From Cichorium intybus (Eukaryota > Streptophyta > Magnoliopsida > Asterales > Asteraceae), in the NCBI GenBank assembly GCA_023525715.1, contig CM042010.1, forward strand, positions 65,961,966 through 66,025,965: a DNA stretch of 64,000 nucleotides. Reading direction: 5' to 3'. The notes below the pieces were generated by a model that ran no database searches, was not told the DNA's origin, and saw only the letters and a list, made by a program, of their open reading frames with translations. Made by a program: the position numbers and the translations under genes. Of this stretch, positions 33,872 to 46,016 are shown piece by piece (the stretch's first letter is position 1; every line of letters starts with the position of its first letter).

Positions 33872-35050
33872 TCAATCACTACCAGGTGGCCTGGAGGGTC
33901 CAGCCTCATGATCGTGGGCCCTAGCTGGGAATGGTCGAGGGGGCCGGCCCTGCTGAGTGGCCAAATTCAGGAGTACCTCCCCGATCCATGCCAACTGGTC
34001 CTCGATCCTGGCAACCCTGGCTGCCAGGTCCTCCTGCTACGGCTGCGGCTGTGGTGCTGGCTTGGCGGGTGGCTCCCGCCTCTGTCGTCTCTGGCCCGGC
34101 TGAGCGTACGCGGGATGCGGTGCCTGAGGTGGCTCTGTCGGTGCCCGGATGAACTGCCCCGGACGCTGCTGCTCGATGAGCCACATCCTCTCCAAAGTGC
34201 GCGCTGTAATGCGGGATGGAGGCAGAGCGGTCAAGGAGGCAGCCACGGGGGCAGTGAGGATCCCATATGAGCGGGCCAGGCGGGTAATGAAATACCCCCG
34301 GGCCAATGGACTGCTGGTGGAAGCTCCCGTCGAGTGAGTGGAGAGGGCAACTGCGAGGGCAAAGGGGAGATGGAGGAATCGGGACGGGTCGAGGAGAGCC
34401 TAAAAGAATGTCATGTCCTCCCCAGACACCTTCTCGCCCCCCTCCCGCTGCATGATGGAGGTGGAGACGATACGGTGCATGAGGCAGTGAAGTGGGTCAC
34501 GGAGGTGGCTCTCCCTCGAGGTTCCCGCCTCGTACATGACGTTGGACAGTGGTGTCCAAATCTCCATGTTGCCGGGCCTCTCCGGCTGGCCCTGAATACA
34601 GGCCCCAAAAAACTGAGTGAAGTGGCGGTGCTGAAGATCCGCCGGAGTGTATAGGCCCACTCGCCTCCCAAACTCCCTGAGGTTGCACTCCTTCTGTGCA
34701 CCTCCCAGTCGAAATCGGATGATCCTAGATCGTGGGTCCGATGCCCGAGGATCGAAATGGATCGTGGAGAGAAACTCCAACAGTAGCTCGGTGTAGACCA
34801 CGTCCTCGTCCGTGGCCATGATCTTGTCCCATCCACGGCAAGTAAATGAAGCCTCCTCGTGAGTCCAGGTGCGATGTAAGAATGGCTCGATCGCACCCCA
34901 TAGTCCCGCATCCCTCAGTATGTCTCTGTCAATGACCGTCGCCTCGAGAACCCGGCGACCAGTCAATGAGTCCCTCCGTGAGATGTACTCTGCCGAACTG
35001 GCAAGTCCCTCGGGGAACTGGAGGAAAGCGTGCTCTAATCTGAACATCAT
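33872..35050 (-). pseudogene. E Athila ORF1, nonsense and frameshift
   Basis: A member of the Athila ORF1 family, homologous to C 27282-29073. The ATG at 35050 follows TTTTTGCAG, a likely splice acceptor. The reading continues through VVYTELLLEFLST and FRLGGAQKECNLREFGRR to a premature TAG near 34400, where C has tryptophan. A one-base shift lies about 70 bp further on. The C-terminal Pro-rich part is then readable at 34306-34037 and, in another frame, to the TGA at 33872-33874. Unlike C it is not split by an LTR. Confidence 0.8.
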
Positions 35051-35808
35051 CTGCAAAAAGATACATAGCCACAAAACAGAAAAAATTTGCAAAATTAGTC
35101 CCTTCTTCCCCACCGCACCGCGGCGCGGCCCAAGAGCAGGGGCGCGGCGCGGCGTGCGTCTGTTTCAAAACCCCGATCCAAACTCGTGATTTAACCTGCT
35201 AAAATTCGATCCAATCATACCATAAGGTAGCCTAACTGCCGACTAACTCATCTAGGGTCTCCATTTGGCAAAACAAACACCCTATGAGTTAGCATTGGCG
35301 ATTCTAAGTTTTGAACTATTTTGGGAAAATTACTAAAATTAACCACCTAATTGCTAGTTTTAACAACTAACAGATAGTTAGAATAGCGTACCTTGGCAGT
35401 AGAAATAAAATGAGCAAGAAAAAACGCGAGAGAAATTCGTTGTTCAGAGCTCCGAGTCGTGTGGGGGTTGTGTGAGCCGCGGCTTACCTTAATATAGGAG
35501 GAAACCGTCTGATCGTTTACCGCGTCACGCATTTTCCCTTTGCATGTCACGCGTGTCTCCAAATCAACCCCTGCGCATCGGGTTGGTTTACGACCCCGCG
35601 TCGCGTAATTCAAAAACCTGCGGCGCGGTCTTCAAAAATTTCAAAACTTCTCACACGACCCCACACTTATTTTATACCACTAATACCTGCAAAAAGATTG
35701 ATGTATTTTCCTAATTAAATTTTAAGAAATATAGATCCTAACTTATGACACGATGGGTTGCCTCCCAACAAGCGCTAAGTTTAACGTCTTCAGCCAGACG
35801 TACTATTT
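35051..35808 (-). other. E intron-like region with CG palindromes
   Basis: Counterpart of C 26520-27281. CG-rich motif groups lie at about 35110-35160 (GCACCGCGGCGCGGCC and related) and 35480-35640. The conserved TTAAACTTAGCGC/GGGAGGCAACCCA motif is at 35754-35794. No polymerase sequence is present. Confidence 0.65.
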
Positions 35809-36735
35809 CTATGCCGAATCTTCTTCTTCTTGAACCCTTGATGACATCTGCTTGAATCCTGGCATGAAGTTGTTGGCCATCATTGACATGAGAGATGTGA
35901 GTTGAGTCATTCGATCGCTCACACCGCTAATCCACTGTTGCTGAGATTCCAGGAGCTTAAAAACTTTTGCCTCTCGTTCTCTTGATTCCTTTTCATATTG
36001 CTGGTGTCTTATTTCCATCATTTCTATCATGTCCAGCAGCTGCTCCTTTTCGATAGTGGAAAACGGGTGGTCCTTGGTTTCTTTTAAAATCTCTTCTTTT
36101 CCTCCTTCTCCTGTACGTGTCCAAATCTTTTCCTTACTCTTGATCCCCGGCTCCATTAATATCCTTCTGTCCATTTGTTTGCCATTTTCTTCTGAAGGTA
36201 ATGATACAGGATTTCCAAACATGTTCAATCTTCTTTTCCTTGTCCTAAAGAAAATGTCCATGTCTCCTGTCTTGCAATCAATCACCGAACCAGCAGTAGC
36301 TAAGAAGGGGCGTCCTAAGATGAGTGCAGGCGCATCGTCCAAGCTTTCGTATTCCATAACCAGAAAATCCACGGGATAGAAAAAGTCCCCAACTTTGACT
36401 ATGACATTCGTCAGTCTTCCCCGAGATACCTTTGTTGATTGATCAGCCAGCTGTAATACAACTTTTGCTGGCTCTATTTCTTCATTTTTGTACTTATCGT
36501 ACAGGTATCCTGGCAGGATATTGACACTTGCTCCCAAATCTAACAAGGTGTTCCGAATGACCACATCTCCTACAGTAGTAGTGATCAATGGTGATCCAGG
36601 GTCCTTTTCCTTTTTGGGTAGTGTTCCCAATAACGCCTCACTTGCTTTCACAGTCAACCTCACAGTTTTTGGTGTGGGTGCTTTACTCTTCCCATTTTGT
36701 TCACACATTTCTTGCAGAATTCTGGTATCTTCAGG
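35809..36735 (-). pseudogene. pro: E protease region, after B
   Basis: This continues the E gag-protease frame after chromovirus B; removing B and one target copy keeps the frame. It has the aspartic protease motif LLDLGASVN, then LGRPFLATAGS, then a charged helical tail (near residue 240) ending at the stop 35809. No stop falls within this piece, but upstream nonsense codons prevent expression. Confidence 0.85.
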
Positions 36736-36740
36736 GACAT

Positions 36741-38870
36741 TGTAAGAACCTGCGAAACTTTGTAGTAAAATATTAAATAAGTATGTACAATAGTAAAGTT
36801 ATGAAAAGGGCAAAATAGTCTTTTGCCATATTTTGAACTTAAATGTAAAATATTTTTGTAATTATGGGTATTAATGTAAGAAATTAAAGTATGGTGTAAT
36901 AAAATTTCAAATATGGTGCCAAATTGGAAGAAAAGAAACTAGAGGGTTGAAATGAAAAATTTGGAACTATAAATAGGAGACAAGTCTCCCCAAGTCTCCA
37001 GAAGTTGTAGAAGCATCGGGAGAGAGCGAGAGTGAGCGAGAGTTGAGTAGAGTTTGAAGGTTCACGGGATTAGAAGCCAAGTTTTGAAGCTTGAGAAAGA
37101 ATTCTTCAATAAAAAGGTTAGTAATTAAGCTTTCTAACCTAATTCCCTATGTGTTCTTCACGGGACAAGTTGGAATCTGAAGTTATAGCCACGATCCAAG
37201 TTGTTCCTATGATTCTTTCTATCTAAACAAGTTCAAATCACTCGACAAACACACAAATCTTAAGGGTGTTGAGGAATTGTCAAATTGGGGGTTTTGAGCT
37301 TAAGAACCCTACCCACGGGTTCAAGAGATTCAAAGCTGATTTCAATGTTTTCATTAAGTTTTAGGAATCACTTAGGATGTATTAAGACATCCCCAAGTGA
37401 TTAATTTCGAAAATTTGTGTTTTTGGGTGTAAAATGCTAAAAAAACGGGATTCTATGGAATTGAAGTAGGAATTAGTTGTTTCTATGGGTTAAAACCTGA
37501 TGTAAACTGAAGGTTTTAGTCATAGAATGATATAAATTGGTTAGGATAAGTATTAAGGACTTAATGGACCAAAACAGGGGGCTGCAGAACGAAAATCGGA
37601 CCCGAAAATAGCCCAGCAGGATTACACGGCCGTGTAATCTGCAAGAGCAATATTACACGACCGTGTAATGTTTTAAGAAGGGTAATTAGCCAGAAAAATT
37701 ACACGGCCGTGTAATTTTCAAAGGATATATTACATGACCGTGTAATCTACTGAGGAGGGATTTTGAGTTTTATTTTTGGAAGTTGGGGTTAGACTTGTCC
37801 GTTTGACCTCAAATTTTAAACATAAGTCCCTTATAGTCCAAAACTTTGTAGAAAATTGTCGGAACCGAAATACGACCTCCCGAGAGTACTGTAGTAAAAT
37901 ACGTGTATTTCGGGAAAATTTACAAACTAAAGAAAGTTATTATAATGATAGTTTTAGCCTAATTATGACCCGTAGTTGCATTGTTTGGCACTCTTGTGCT
38001 GTAAAGTTGGTTATTATATATATAAATTGAGTATAAATATATATTTTGTATATAATAGGTGGTGACTCTAATAGAATTGATCAAGCGAAAGATAAAGGAG
38101 TCCACGAAGCTAAGTAACTTCTAGGTGACCGAGGTGAGTGTTATGTGGATTTTCGGGTACATAGCAAAATGAATTTTATTTAAAAATGTTTTGGAGTCAA
38201 AGAGGTTTTATGACTTTAAACGGATTTTTTATGAAAAATATGCTTGTATTGTATAAAGAAAGAGAATCAGAAACACAGTGAATTAATAATGTGATTGGCC
38301 CCTGGAAATGAGTTGCTTAGTATCCGGATAAAGACCACTGCCTGCTGCGGTAGGGGTGGCAATAAGACACTACTGGGATGGTACCTCCCGTCGCGAAGTA
38401 GTTGTCTTACCTTGATAGATAAATTCGTTTCATATTATTGGGGAAGTAGTTATACGGGTGCGTCTCGTATAAAACCTACGGGTGCGCTCGTAGGAATGTA
38501 CCATCACAAAATAAGGAATACCTATGGGTGCGCTCATAAGAAATAAAGATTTGAAAAGAATTTAAAGAGTAAAATTATTATTGGATAACTGTTTTGGGTC
38601 TAAACCCATAATGCTCACGAGACATTATGTCTCACATATTGTTTTTAAAATGCTATGTACTCAGGTAAGCAGGAAGGGCGTTAGAAGAGTCGAGTGTGGG
38701 ACCGTAGCTTTTGTTGTATAAAAATGTAAAATAACAGGTTTGAACTGTGGTTATGATGCAAATTTATGATACCCTGTTTGTAAAATAAAAGTTTAATGGT
38801 TTGTATGACTAAATATTTGTTATATAAGTTTGTAAAAAAAAAAATTTGTGAAAAAAGTTGGGGTGTTACA
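36741..38870 (+). mobile_element. B 5' LTR
   Basis: Ends TGTAAGAACCTG and GGGTGTTACA. TATA box at 36968-36975, palindrome array at 37621-37746, hairpin trio at 38451-38540; the third stem is imperfect in this copy. Confidence 0.95.
37621..37746 (+). promoter_or_regulatory. B LTR array of ATTACACGGCCGTGTAAT palindromes
   Basis: Four 18-bp palindromes start at 37621, 37652, 37698 and 37729, so the start-to-start spacings are 31, 46 and 31. The first and third are perfect palindromes. The second and fourth have an A in place of the central G, and the fourth has one more change. The 3' LTR has the same array at 44762-44887. It replaces A's unrelated TCGCGNCGCGA array at the homologous LTR position. 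Confidence 0.85.
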
Positions 38871-38873
38871 ATT

Positions 38874-38891
38874 TGGTATCAGAGCCATGGT
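38874..38891 (+). other. B primer binding site, initiator tRNA-Met
   Basis: Same sequence and spacing as in A: TGGTATCAGAGCCATGG three bases after the LTR. Confidence 0.9.
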
Positions 38892-39291
38892 TTAAGCGAA
38901 TTAGGTTGGGTAACCATCCTAGGCTTAAACTAATGGATTAATAATAAGTAAAGTAGTAGTACTAGGTACTAACTAACGGGGTAGAGTCGGTAATTTAAAA
39001 CGTTGGAATCCACAGACACCGACGAATCAGGGGAGTCTTGTGATAACATCAGAGCCAAAGCATATAGGTGGTTAAAATAATATTGGGCCCGTATTATTGT
39101 AACCACAGGATATGCCTTGGAAATGGTGAAGTCACGAGGGAGCCTGAGGAATTTGGCTGTGGAAATTAGTAGAGATATACTTGGGGACGCAAGTTCCATA
39201 GGAAGATCACATGCTACAACTTTCGGATATATACAGATAAATATATTTATGCGGAATAATAAACGTAAATCTTATTCATTTTATATAGTAA

Positions 39292-42200
39292 ATGGAGAGC
39301 GGTGATCAGAACCTTTCGAGTGAAGGACGGGCAGCAAGTCATACCCCGTCCCATGAGGGTAACCCCGTTGATGATGAGGTTAACATGGGTCCTAACCCAA
39401 ATCTAATACCGCAACCTCCACCTGTGACTTTGGAGGCTATACAAAATCTCATCAGCAATTTAAAGACGGAAATGCGGGAAGATATGCGTCAAATGTTGGA
39501 TACTCGGCTAGGAGAACCGCACCCTAATCCTTCAGCGGATGATGCCTCTTGGAGACCCACTAATGGAGATTCGGTTACAGAAAAGGATAGTGTGGGGACA
39601 GAAGATAAGAAAAGATGTTCTTTCAAAACTTTCCTGGCATGTAAACCAACCGAATACTATGGAAGTTTTGAGCCCAAAGTTACGATGCGATGGATACGGG
39701 AGACGGAGCAAGTACTGGAGGTCAGCAAATGTCATGAGAAAGACAAGGTTTATTATGCCTCGCGAATGTTGAAAGATGATGCACTAGTCTGGTGGAATAC
39801 TTTATACGAGCTGGTTGGAAAGGATGTAATTTATAAATGGTCATGGACCGAATTCACTACTCGCCTGAAGAATAAATATTGTCCCCTTCGGGACATAGAA
39901 AAACTTGAAGACGAATTCCTTACCTTAAAGAAGGGGAGTATGACAATTGCTGAGTACACTAAGAAGTTTAGCGATATGCTTCCATTTGTGGGCAACATTT
40001 ACAATACGGAGCGGGCACGAATCAACCGTTACGTGAAAGGCCTACCTTGGGAGTATGAATTGGAAGTGAAACGGGCGGTAACAATGGATGAGGCATTCGT
40101 GGCAGCAAGAAATGTTGAAGATGTGTGGAAGAGGAGAACAATGGAGAGGCAAGCCTCTGGGGATAAACGTAAATTCAGTGGCGGGAGTAGTAGTTGGAAT
40201 AAAAAGGGGAAGTCGGTGGTGATGTCTAGCAAACAGGGCAGTCGGAAGACGTGTGACAAGTATGGAAAAGAGCATATGGGTGAATGCAAGACGGGAACCA
40301 CAGCCTGCTTTAACTGTGGAAGAACGGGTCACAAGGCTAGGGAATGTACTTATCCGAAGCTCAGCGAAGTCGAGTGTTTCTCATGTCATGAAAAGGGGCA
40401 CTATAGTTTCAACTGTCCGAAGAAGGGTGGCAAGACAATGGTATCAACTGCGCAGAAAAAGACGGAGCCTCAAAAGGTGAAGACTCGCGCCTTCCAACTC
40501 ACCCAGGAGGAAGCAAAGGAGACACAAGACGTGGTCTCAGGTACCCTATTAATTAACCAGATGCCTGCTTACGTATTATTTGATTCTGGCGCTACGTGTT
40601 CATTTGTGTCCCATGAGTTTGGCCAAAAATTCAATGTACCGTTAGAACCATTAGATTATATATGTGAGGTTGAACTGGCGAGTGGCAAGAAGGTAGAGAT
40701 AAAACATATGTACCGTAGCTGTGAACTGAGTATAGACGATCAGAAATTCTCGTTGAACCTTCTTCCAATTGGAGTGAAGACTTTTGATGTTGTCATTGGC
40801 ATGGATTGGCTTGGAGCCAATGATGCGAAAATTTCATGTGCAAAGAAGATAGTGTCGGTGAAAATTCCGGATGGTAGCAAAGTATATGTTTATGGTGAAA
40901 AACCCAAGAGGATGTCTAGCTTGATTAATGCAGCGAAAAGCAGAAGATGTTTGGTGAAAGGATGTTTAACTTATGTGGCATATGTAATGATGGAAGATAA
41001 AATAAAGAAAACAGTACATGACATCGATGTGGTGAGAGAATACCCCGAAGTATTTCCAGACGATCTACCTGGGTTGCCACCCGAGAGACAAGTAGAATTC
41101 CGAATTGACCTTGTACCTGGAGCTTCTCCTATCGCTCGTGCTCCATATCGTTTGGCCCCGACCGAAATGCGGGAGTTGATGTCACAATTACAGGAACTGC
41201 TTGATAAAGGCTTCATACGCCCCAGTGTGTCGCCTTGGGGTGCACCGGTGCTGTTGGTTAAAAAGAAGGATGGTACCATGCGAATGTGTATTGATTATCG
41301 CGAGCTTAACAAAATTACCATTAAAAATCGTTACCCATTACCACGTATAGACGATCTGTTTGACCAATTGCAAGGTGCTGACTATTTCTCAAAGATTGAC
41401 CTCCGATCTGGATATCATCAAGTGCGCGTAAGGAACGAAGATATTGAGAAAACTGCTTTCCGCACTCGATACGGACATTATGAATTCTTAGTCATGCCTT
41501 TTGGTTTGACGAATGCCCCGGCAATTTTCATGGATTTGATGAACAGGGTGTGCAAACCATTCCTTGATAAGTTTGTTATCGTCTTTATTGATGACATTCT
41601 TATTTACTCGAAGAATGCAGAAGAACACAAGAATCATCTGAGAACAATACTGGAAGTTTTAAAGAAAGAGAAATTATATGCGAAATTTTCGAAGTGCGAA
41701 TTTTGGCTGAGGGAGGTGCAATTCCTTGGACACGTCGTCTCAATCCAAGGGATCAAAGTAGATCCAGCAAAGGTGGAAGCAGTGATGAAATGGGAGATTC
41801 CAAAGACCCCGACAGAAGTGAGAAGTTTTCTTGGACTCGCCGGGTACTACCGACGATTTATCCAAGATTTTTCACGAATTGCAGTACCTCTTACAAAGCT
41901 AACAAGAAAAGGGGTAAAATTTGAATGGGGGCCGGAACAAGATAAAGCGTTTGAAACACTGAAAGAGAAATTATGTGATGCGCCGGTTCTTACCTTGCCG
42001 GAGGGTACCGAAGATTTCGTAGTGTACAGTGATGCCTAGAAAAGAGGATTGGGTTGCGTACTAATGCAGCGGGGAAAAGTGATAGCGTACGCTTCTCGTC
42101 AATTAAAAGAACCAGAAACAAGATATGCAACTCACGATTTGGAACTGGCAGCAATTGTGTTTGCATTAAAAACCTGGAGGCATTACCTATACGGAACAAA

Positions 42201-43872
42201 GTGCACCTTGTACACGGATCACAAAAGTCTGCAGTATGTATTCTCACAGAAGGAACTTAATATGAGGCAAAGTAGGTGGCTGGAGCTGATAAATGACTAT
42301 GACTGTGAAATCGCCTACCACCCGGGGAAAGCAAATGTGGTAGCAGATGCTTTAAGCAGGAAGTTTCATGAAAAGAAAAGTCAAGAGAGGTTGATGAAGA
42401 TCGAATTGAAATCAAGTCTAATAGAAAGCATCAAAGACGCGCAAAAACAAGTATTGGAAAGAGGTGATTTAAAGAAGGAGAAGCTGGGAAAAGATTTGGT
42501 GTTTGGAGAAAATACTCAAGGACTGAAGACAGTTAGAAATCGCGTGTGGGTACCAAAAGCAAGGGGAATCCGAAAGTTGATTCTAGAAGAATCCCATAAG
42601 TCAAAATATTCCATTCATCCAGGAAGCACAAAAACTTATCGGGATCTCAAAGAACAGTACTGGTGGCCGGGAATGAAGAAAAGAATTGTCAAATATATTT
42701 CTAAATGTGCAACCTGTGCACAGGTGAAAGCGGAACACCAAGCCCCATATGGGAATACTCAACCACTGCAAATTCCAGCGGGAAAATGGGAAGACATAAC
42801 CATGGATTTCATAGTTGGGTTGCCAAGAACTAGAAAGGGTCATAATAGTATATGGGTCATTGTTGACCGTTTGACCAAAAGTGCTATGTTTTTGGCAATT
42901 AATGAAAATAAGCAGTTGGAAACATTGGCGCAGATATACAAGGATGAAGTTATAAGACTTCATGGAGCTCCCTTGTCTATTGTGTCTGACAGAGACCCAC
43001 GATTTACCTCAAAATTGTGGGAAGCACTACAAGAACGAATGGGGACGAAAATTAAAATGAGCACAACCTATCATCCCCAGACAGACGGGCAAAGTGAACG
43101 AACTATTCAGACCGTAGAAGATATGCTACGATCGTGTGCTTTAGATTTTGGTGGGAATTGGGACGAGCATTTGCCATTGGTGGAATTTTCTTATAACAAT
43201 AGTTATCATTCCAGTATTGGAATGCCACCATTCGAAGCTTTATATGGCAGAAAGTGTAGAACCCCCTTATGTTGGTTGGAAGCGGGGGAGACCAAAATGA
43301 CTGGGCCGGAAATCGTAAGGGTAACAAACGAAAAGATCAAAATAATTCAAGTTAATATGAAAGCTGCTCAAGATAGGCAGAAAAGTTATGCAGATTTGAA
43401 GAAGAGACCTTACGATTTAAAAGAAGGTGATCTGGTGATGCTCAAAGTATCACCGTGGAAAGGTGTGGTAAGATTCGGAAAGAGGGGTAAACTGAGTCCA
43501 AGATATATTGGACCTTTCAAGATCTTAAGAAGAATTGGTGAACAAGCTTTCAAGCTAGAGTTGCCACGTGAACTGAGTGGTATACATGATACGTTTCATG
43601 TGTGCTATTTGAAAAAGTATTTTGGGAAGCGTGAACTTGTTATCCCATTAAAAGACTTAAAAGTAGAAGCCTCGAATAAGCTGATAGAAGAACCAGAAGC
43701 GATGCTGGAAATACGAACCAAAAAGTTGAGAAATAAGGAAATTGACTTAGTTTTGGTCAAGTGGAAGCACTCGTCAGGTTCAGACTTAACCTGGGAAACT
43801 TTGGAAGATATGAAGAAAAGATACCCCAATTTTACGAATTATGAGAAGATTCCGAGGACGGAATCCTCTTAA
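39292..43872 (+). pseudogene. gag-pol: B gag-pol polyprotein, one amber codon
   Basis: One 1527-codon frame encodes gag, two CCHC knuckles (CFNCGRTGHKAREC and CFSCHEKGHYSFNC), protease (DSGATCSF), reverse transcriptase (FIDD in IVFIDDILIYS), RNase H, integrase (HPGSTKTYRD zinc-binding start, HPQTDGQSERT core) and a C-terminal chromodomain (around LIEEPEAMLEIRTKKL to SGSDLTWETLEDM). The only break is TAG at 42037-42039, just after the RNase H YSDA start; A has TCT at this codon. Start and length match A exactly. A single amber may be very recent or, less likely, a sequencing or assembly error. Related intact copies elsewhere in this genome are likely. Confidence 0.95.
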
Positions 43873-43883
43873 GGGGGAGAGGT

Positions 43884-46011
43884 TGTAAGAACCTGCGAAA
43901 CTTTGTAGTAAAATATTAAATAAGTATGTACAATAGTAAAGTTATGAAAAGGGCAAAATAGTCTTTTGCCATATTTTGAACTTAAATGTAAAATATTTTT
44001 GTAATTATGGGTATTAATGTAAGAAATTAAAGTATGGTGTAATAAAATTTCAAATATGGTGCCAAATTGGAAGAAAAGAAACTAGAGGGTTGAAATGAAA
44101 AATTTGGAACTATAAATAGGAGACAAGTCTCCCCAAGTCTCCAGAAGTTGTAGAAGCATCGGGAGAGAGCGAGAGTGAGCGAGAGTTGAGCAGAGTTTGA
44201 AGGTTCACGGGATTAGAAGCCAAGTTTTGAAGCTTGAGAAAGAATTCTTCAATAAAAAGGTTAGTAATTAAGCTTTCTAACCTAATTCCCTATGTGTTCT
44301 TCACGGGACAAGTTGGAATCTGAAGTTATAGCCACGATCCAAGTTGTTCCTATGATTCTTTCTATCTAAACAAGTTCAAATCACTCGACAAACACACAAA
44401 TCTTAAGGGTGTTGAGGAATTGTCAAATTGGGGGTTTTGAGCTTAAGAACCCTACCCACGGGTTCAAGAGATTCAAAGCTGATTTCAATGTTTTCATTAA
44501 GTTTTAGGAAACACTTAGGATGTATTAAGACATCCCCAAGTGATTAAATTCGAAAATTTGTGTTTTTGGGTGTAAAATGCTAAAAAACGGGATTCTATGG
44601 AATTGAAGTAGGAATTAGTTGTTTCTATGGGTTAAAACCTGATGTAAACTGAAGGTTTTAGTCATAGAATGATATAAATTGGTTAGGATAAGTATTAAGG
44701 ACTTAATGGACCAAAACAGGGGCTGCAGAACGAAAATCGGACCCGAAAATAGCCCAGCAGGATTACACGGCCATGTAATCTGCAAGGGCAATATTACACG
44801 ACCGTGTAATGTTTTAAGAAGGGTAATTAGCCAGAAAAATTACACGGCCGTGTAATTTTCAAAGGATATATTACACGACCGTGTAATCCACTGAGGATGG
44901 ATTTTGAGTTTTATTTTTGGAAGTTGGGGTTAGACTTGTCCGTTTGACCTCAAATTTTAAACATAAGTCCCTTATAGTCCAAAACTTTGTAGAAAATTGT
45001 CGGAACCGAAATACGACCTCCCGAGAGTACTGTAGTAAAATACGTGTGTTTCGGGAAAATTTACAAACTAAAGAAAGTTATTATAATGATAGTTTTAGCC
45101 TAATTATGACCCATAGTTGCATTGTATGGCACTTTTGTGCTGTAAAGTTGGTTATTATATATATAAATTGAGTATAAATATATATTTTGTATATAATAGG
45201 TGGTGGCTCTAATAGAATTGATCAAGCGAAAGATAAAGGAGTCCACGAAGCTAAGTAACTTCTAGGTGACCGAGGTGAGTGTTATGTGGATTTTCGGGTA
45301 CATAGCAAAATGAATTTTATTTAAAAATGTTTTGGAGTCAAAGAGGTTTTATGACTTTAAACGGATTTTTTATGAAAAATATGCTTGTATTGTATAAAGA
45401 AAGAGAATCAGAAACACAGCGAATTAATAATGTGATTGGCCACTGGAAATGAGTTGCTTAGTATCCGGATAAAGACCACTGCCTGCTGCGGTAGGGGTGG
45501 CAATAAGACACTACTGGGATGGTACCTCCCGTCGCGAAGTAGTTGTCTTACCTTGATAGATGAATTCGTTTCATACTATTGGGGAAGTAGTTATACGGGT
45601 GCGTCTCGTATAAAACCTACGGGTGCGCTCGTAGGAATGTACCATCACAAAATAAGGAATACCTATGGGTGCGCTCATAGGAAATAAAGATTTGAAAAGA
45701 ATTTAAAGAGTAAAATTATTATTGGATAACTGTTTTGGGTCTAAACTCATAATGCTCACGAGACATTATGTCTCACGTATTGTTTTTAAAATGCTATGTA
45801 CTCAGGTAAGCAGGAAGGGCGTTAGAAGAGTCGAGTGTGGGACCGTAGCTTTTGTTGTATAAAAATGTAAAATAACAGGTTTGAACTGTGGTTATGATGC
45901 AAATTTGTGATACCCCGTTTGTAAAATAAAAGTTTAATGGTTTGTATGACTAAATATTTGTTATATAAGTTTGTAAAAAAAAAAATTTGTGAAAAAAGTT
46001 GGGGTGTTACA
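43884..46011 (+). mobile_element. B 3' LTR
   Basis: 2128 bp. TATA box at about 44111-44118, palindrome array 44762-44887, hairpin trio 45592-45681 with all stems intact. It preserves several CpGs that the 5' copy has lost, and the reverse. Confidence 0.95.
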
Positions 46012-46016
46012 GACAT

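Larger units (their letters stand above)
36741..46011 (+). mobile_element. Chromovirus B (Ty3/gypsy), nearly intact
   Basis: B is a 9271-bp element with LTRs of 2130 and 2128 bp, the target duplication GACAT (36736-36740 and 46012-46016), an initiator-Met primer site, a polypurine tract (about 43871-43883) and one gag-pol frame of 1527 codons with a single nonsense codon. I count about 22 LTR substitutions and two 1-bp indels (about 1%). It is the sister of A, with nearly the same coding region but more divergent LTRs. It sits in E's gag-protease region. Confidence 0.95.

Noticed and set aside
33908..34654. Plus-strand frames of 120 and 106 codons
   Set aside because: They are antisense shadows of the GC-rich E ORF1 region.
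37621..37746. CRISPR-like array of repeats and spacers
   Set aside because: Only four palindromes with short unequal spacers, in a plant LTR, duplicated in the other LTR; this is a retrotransposon feature.
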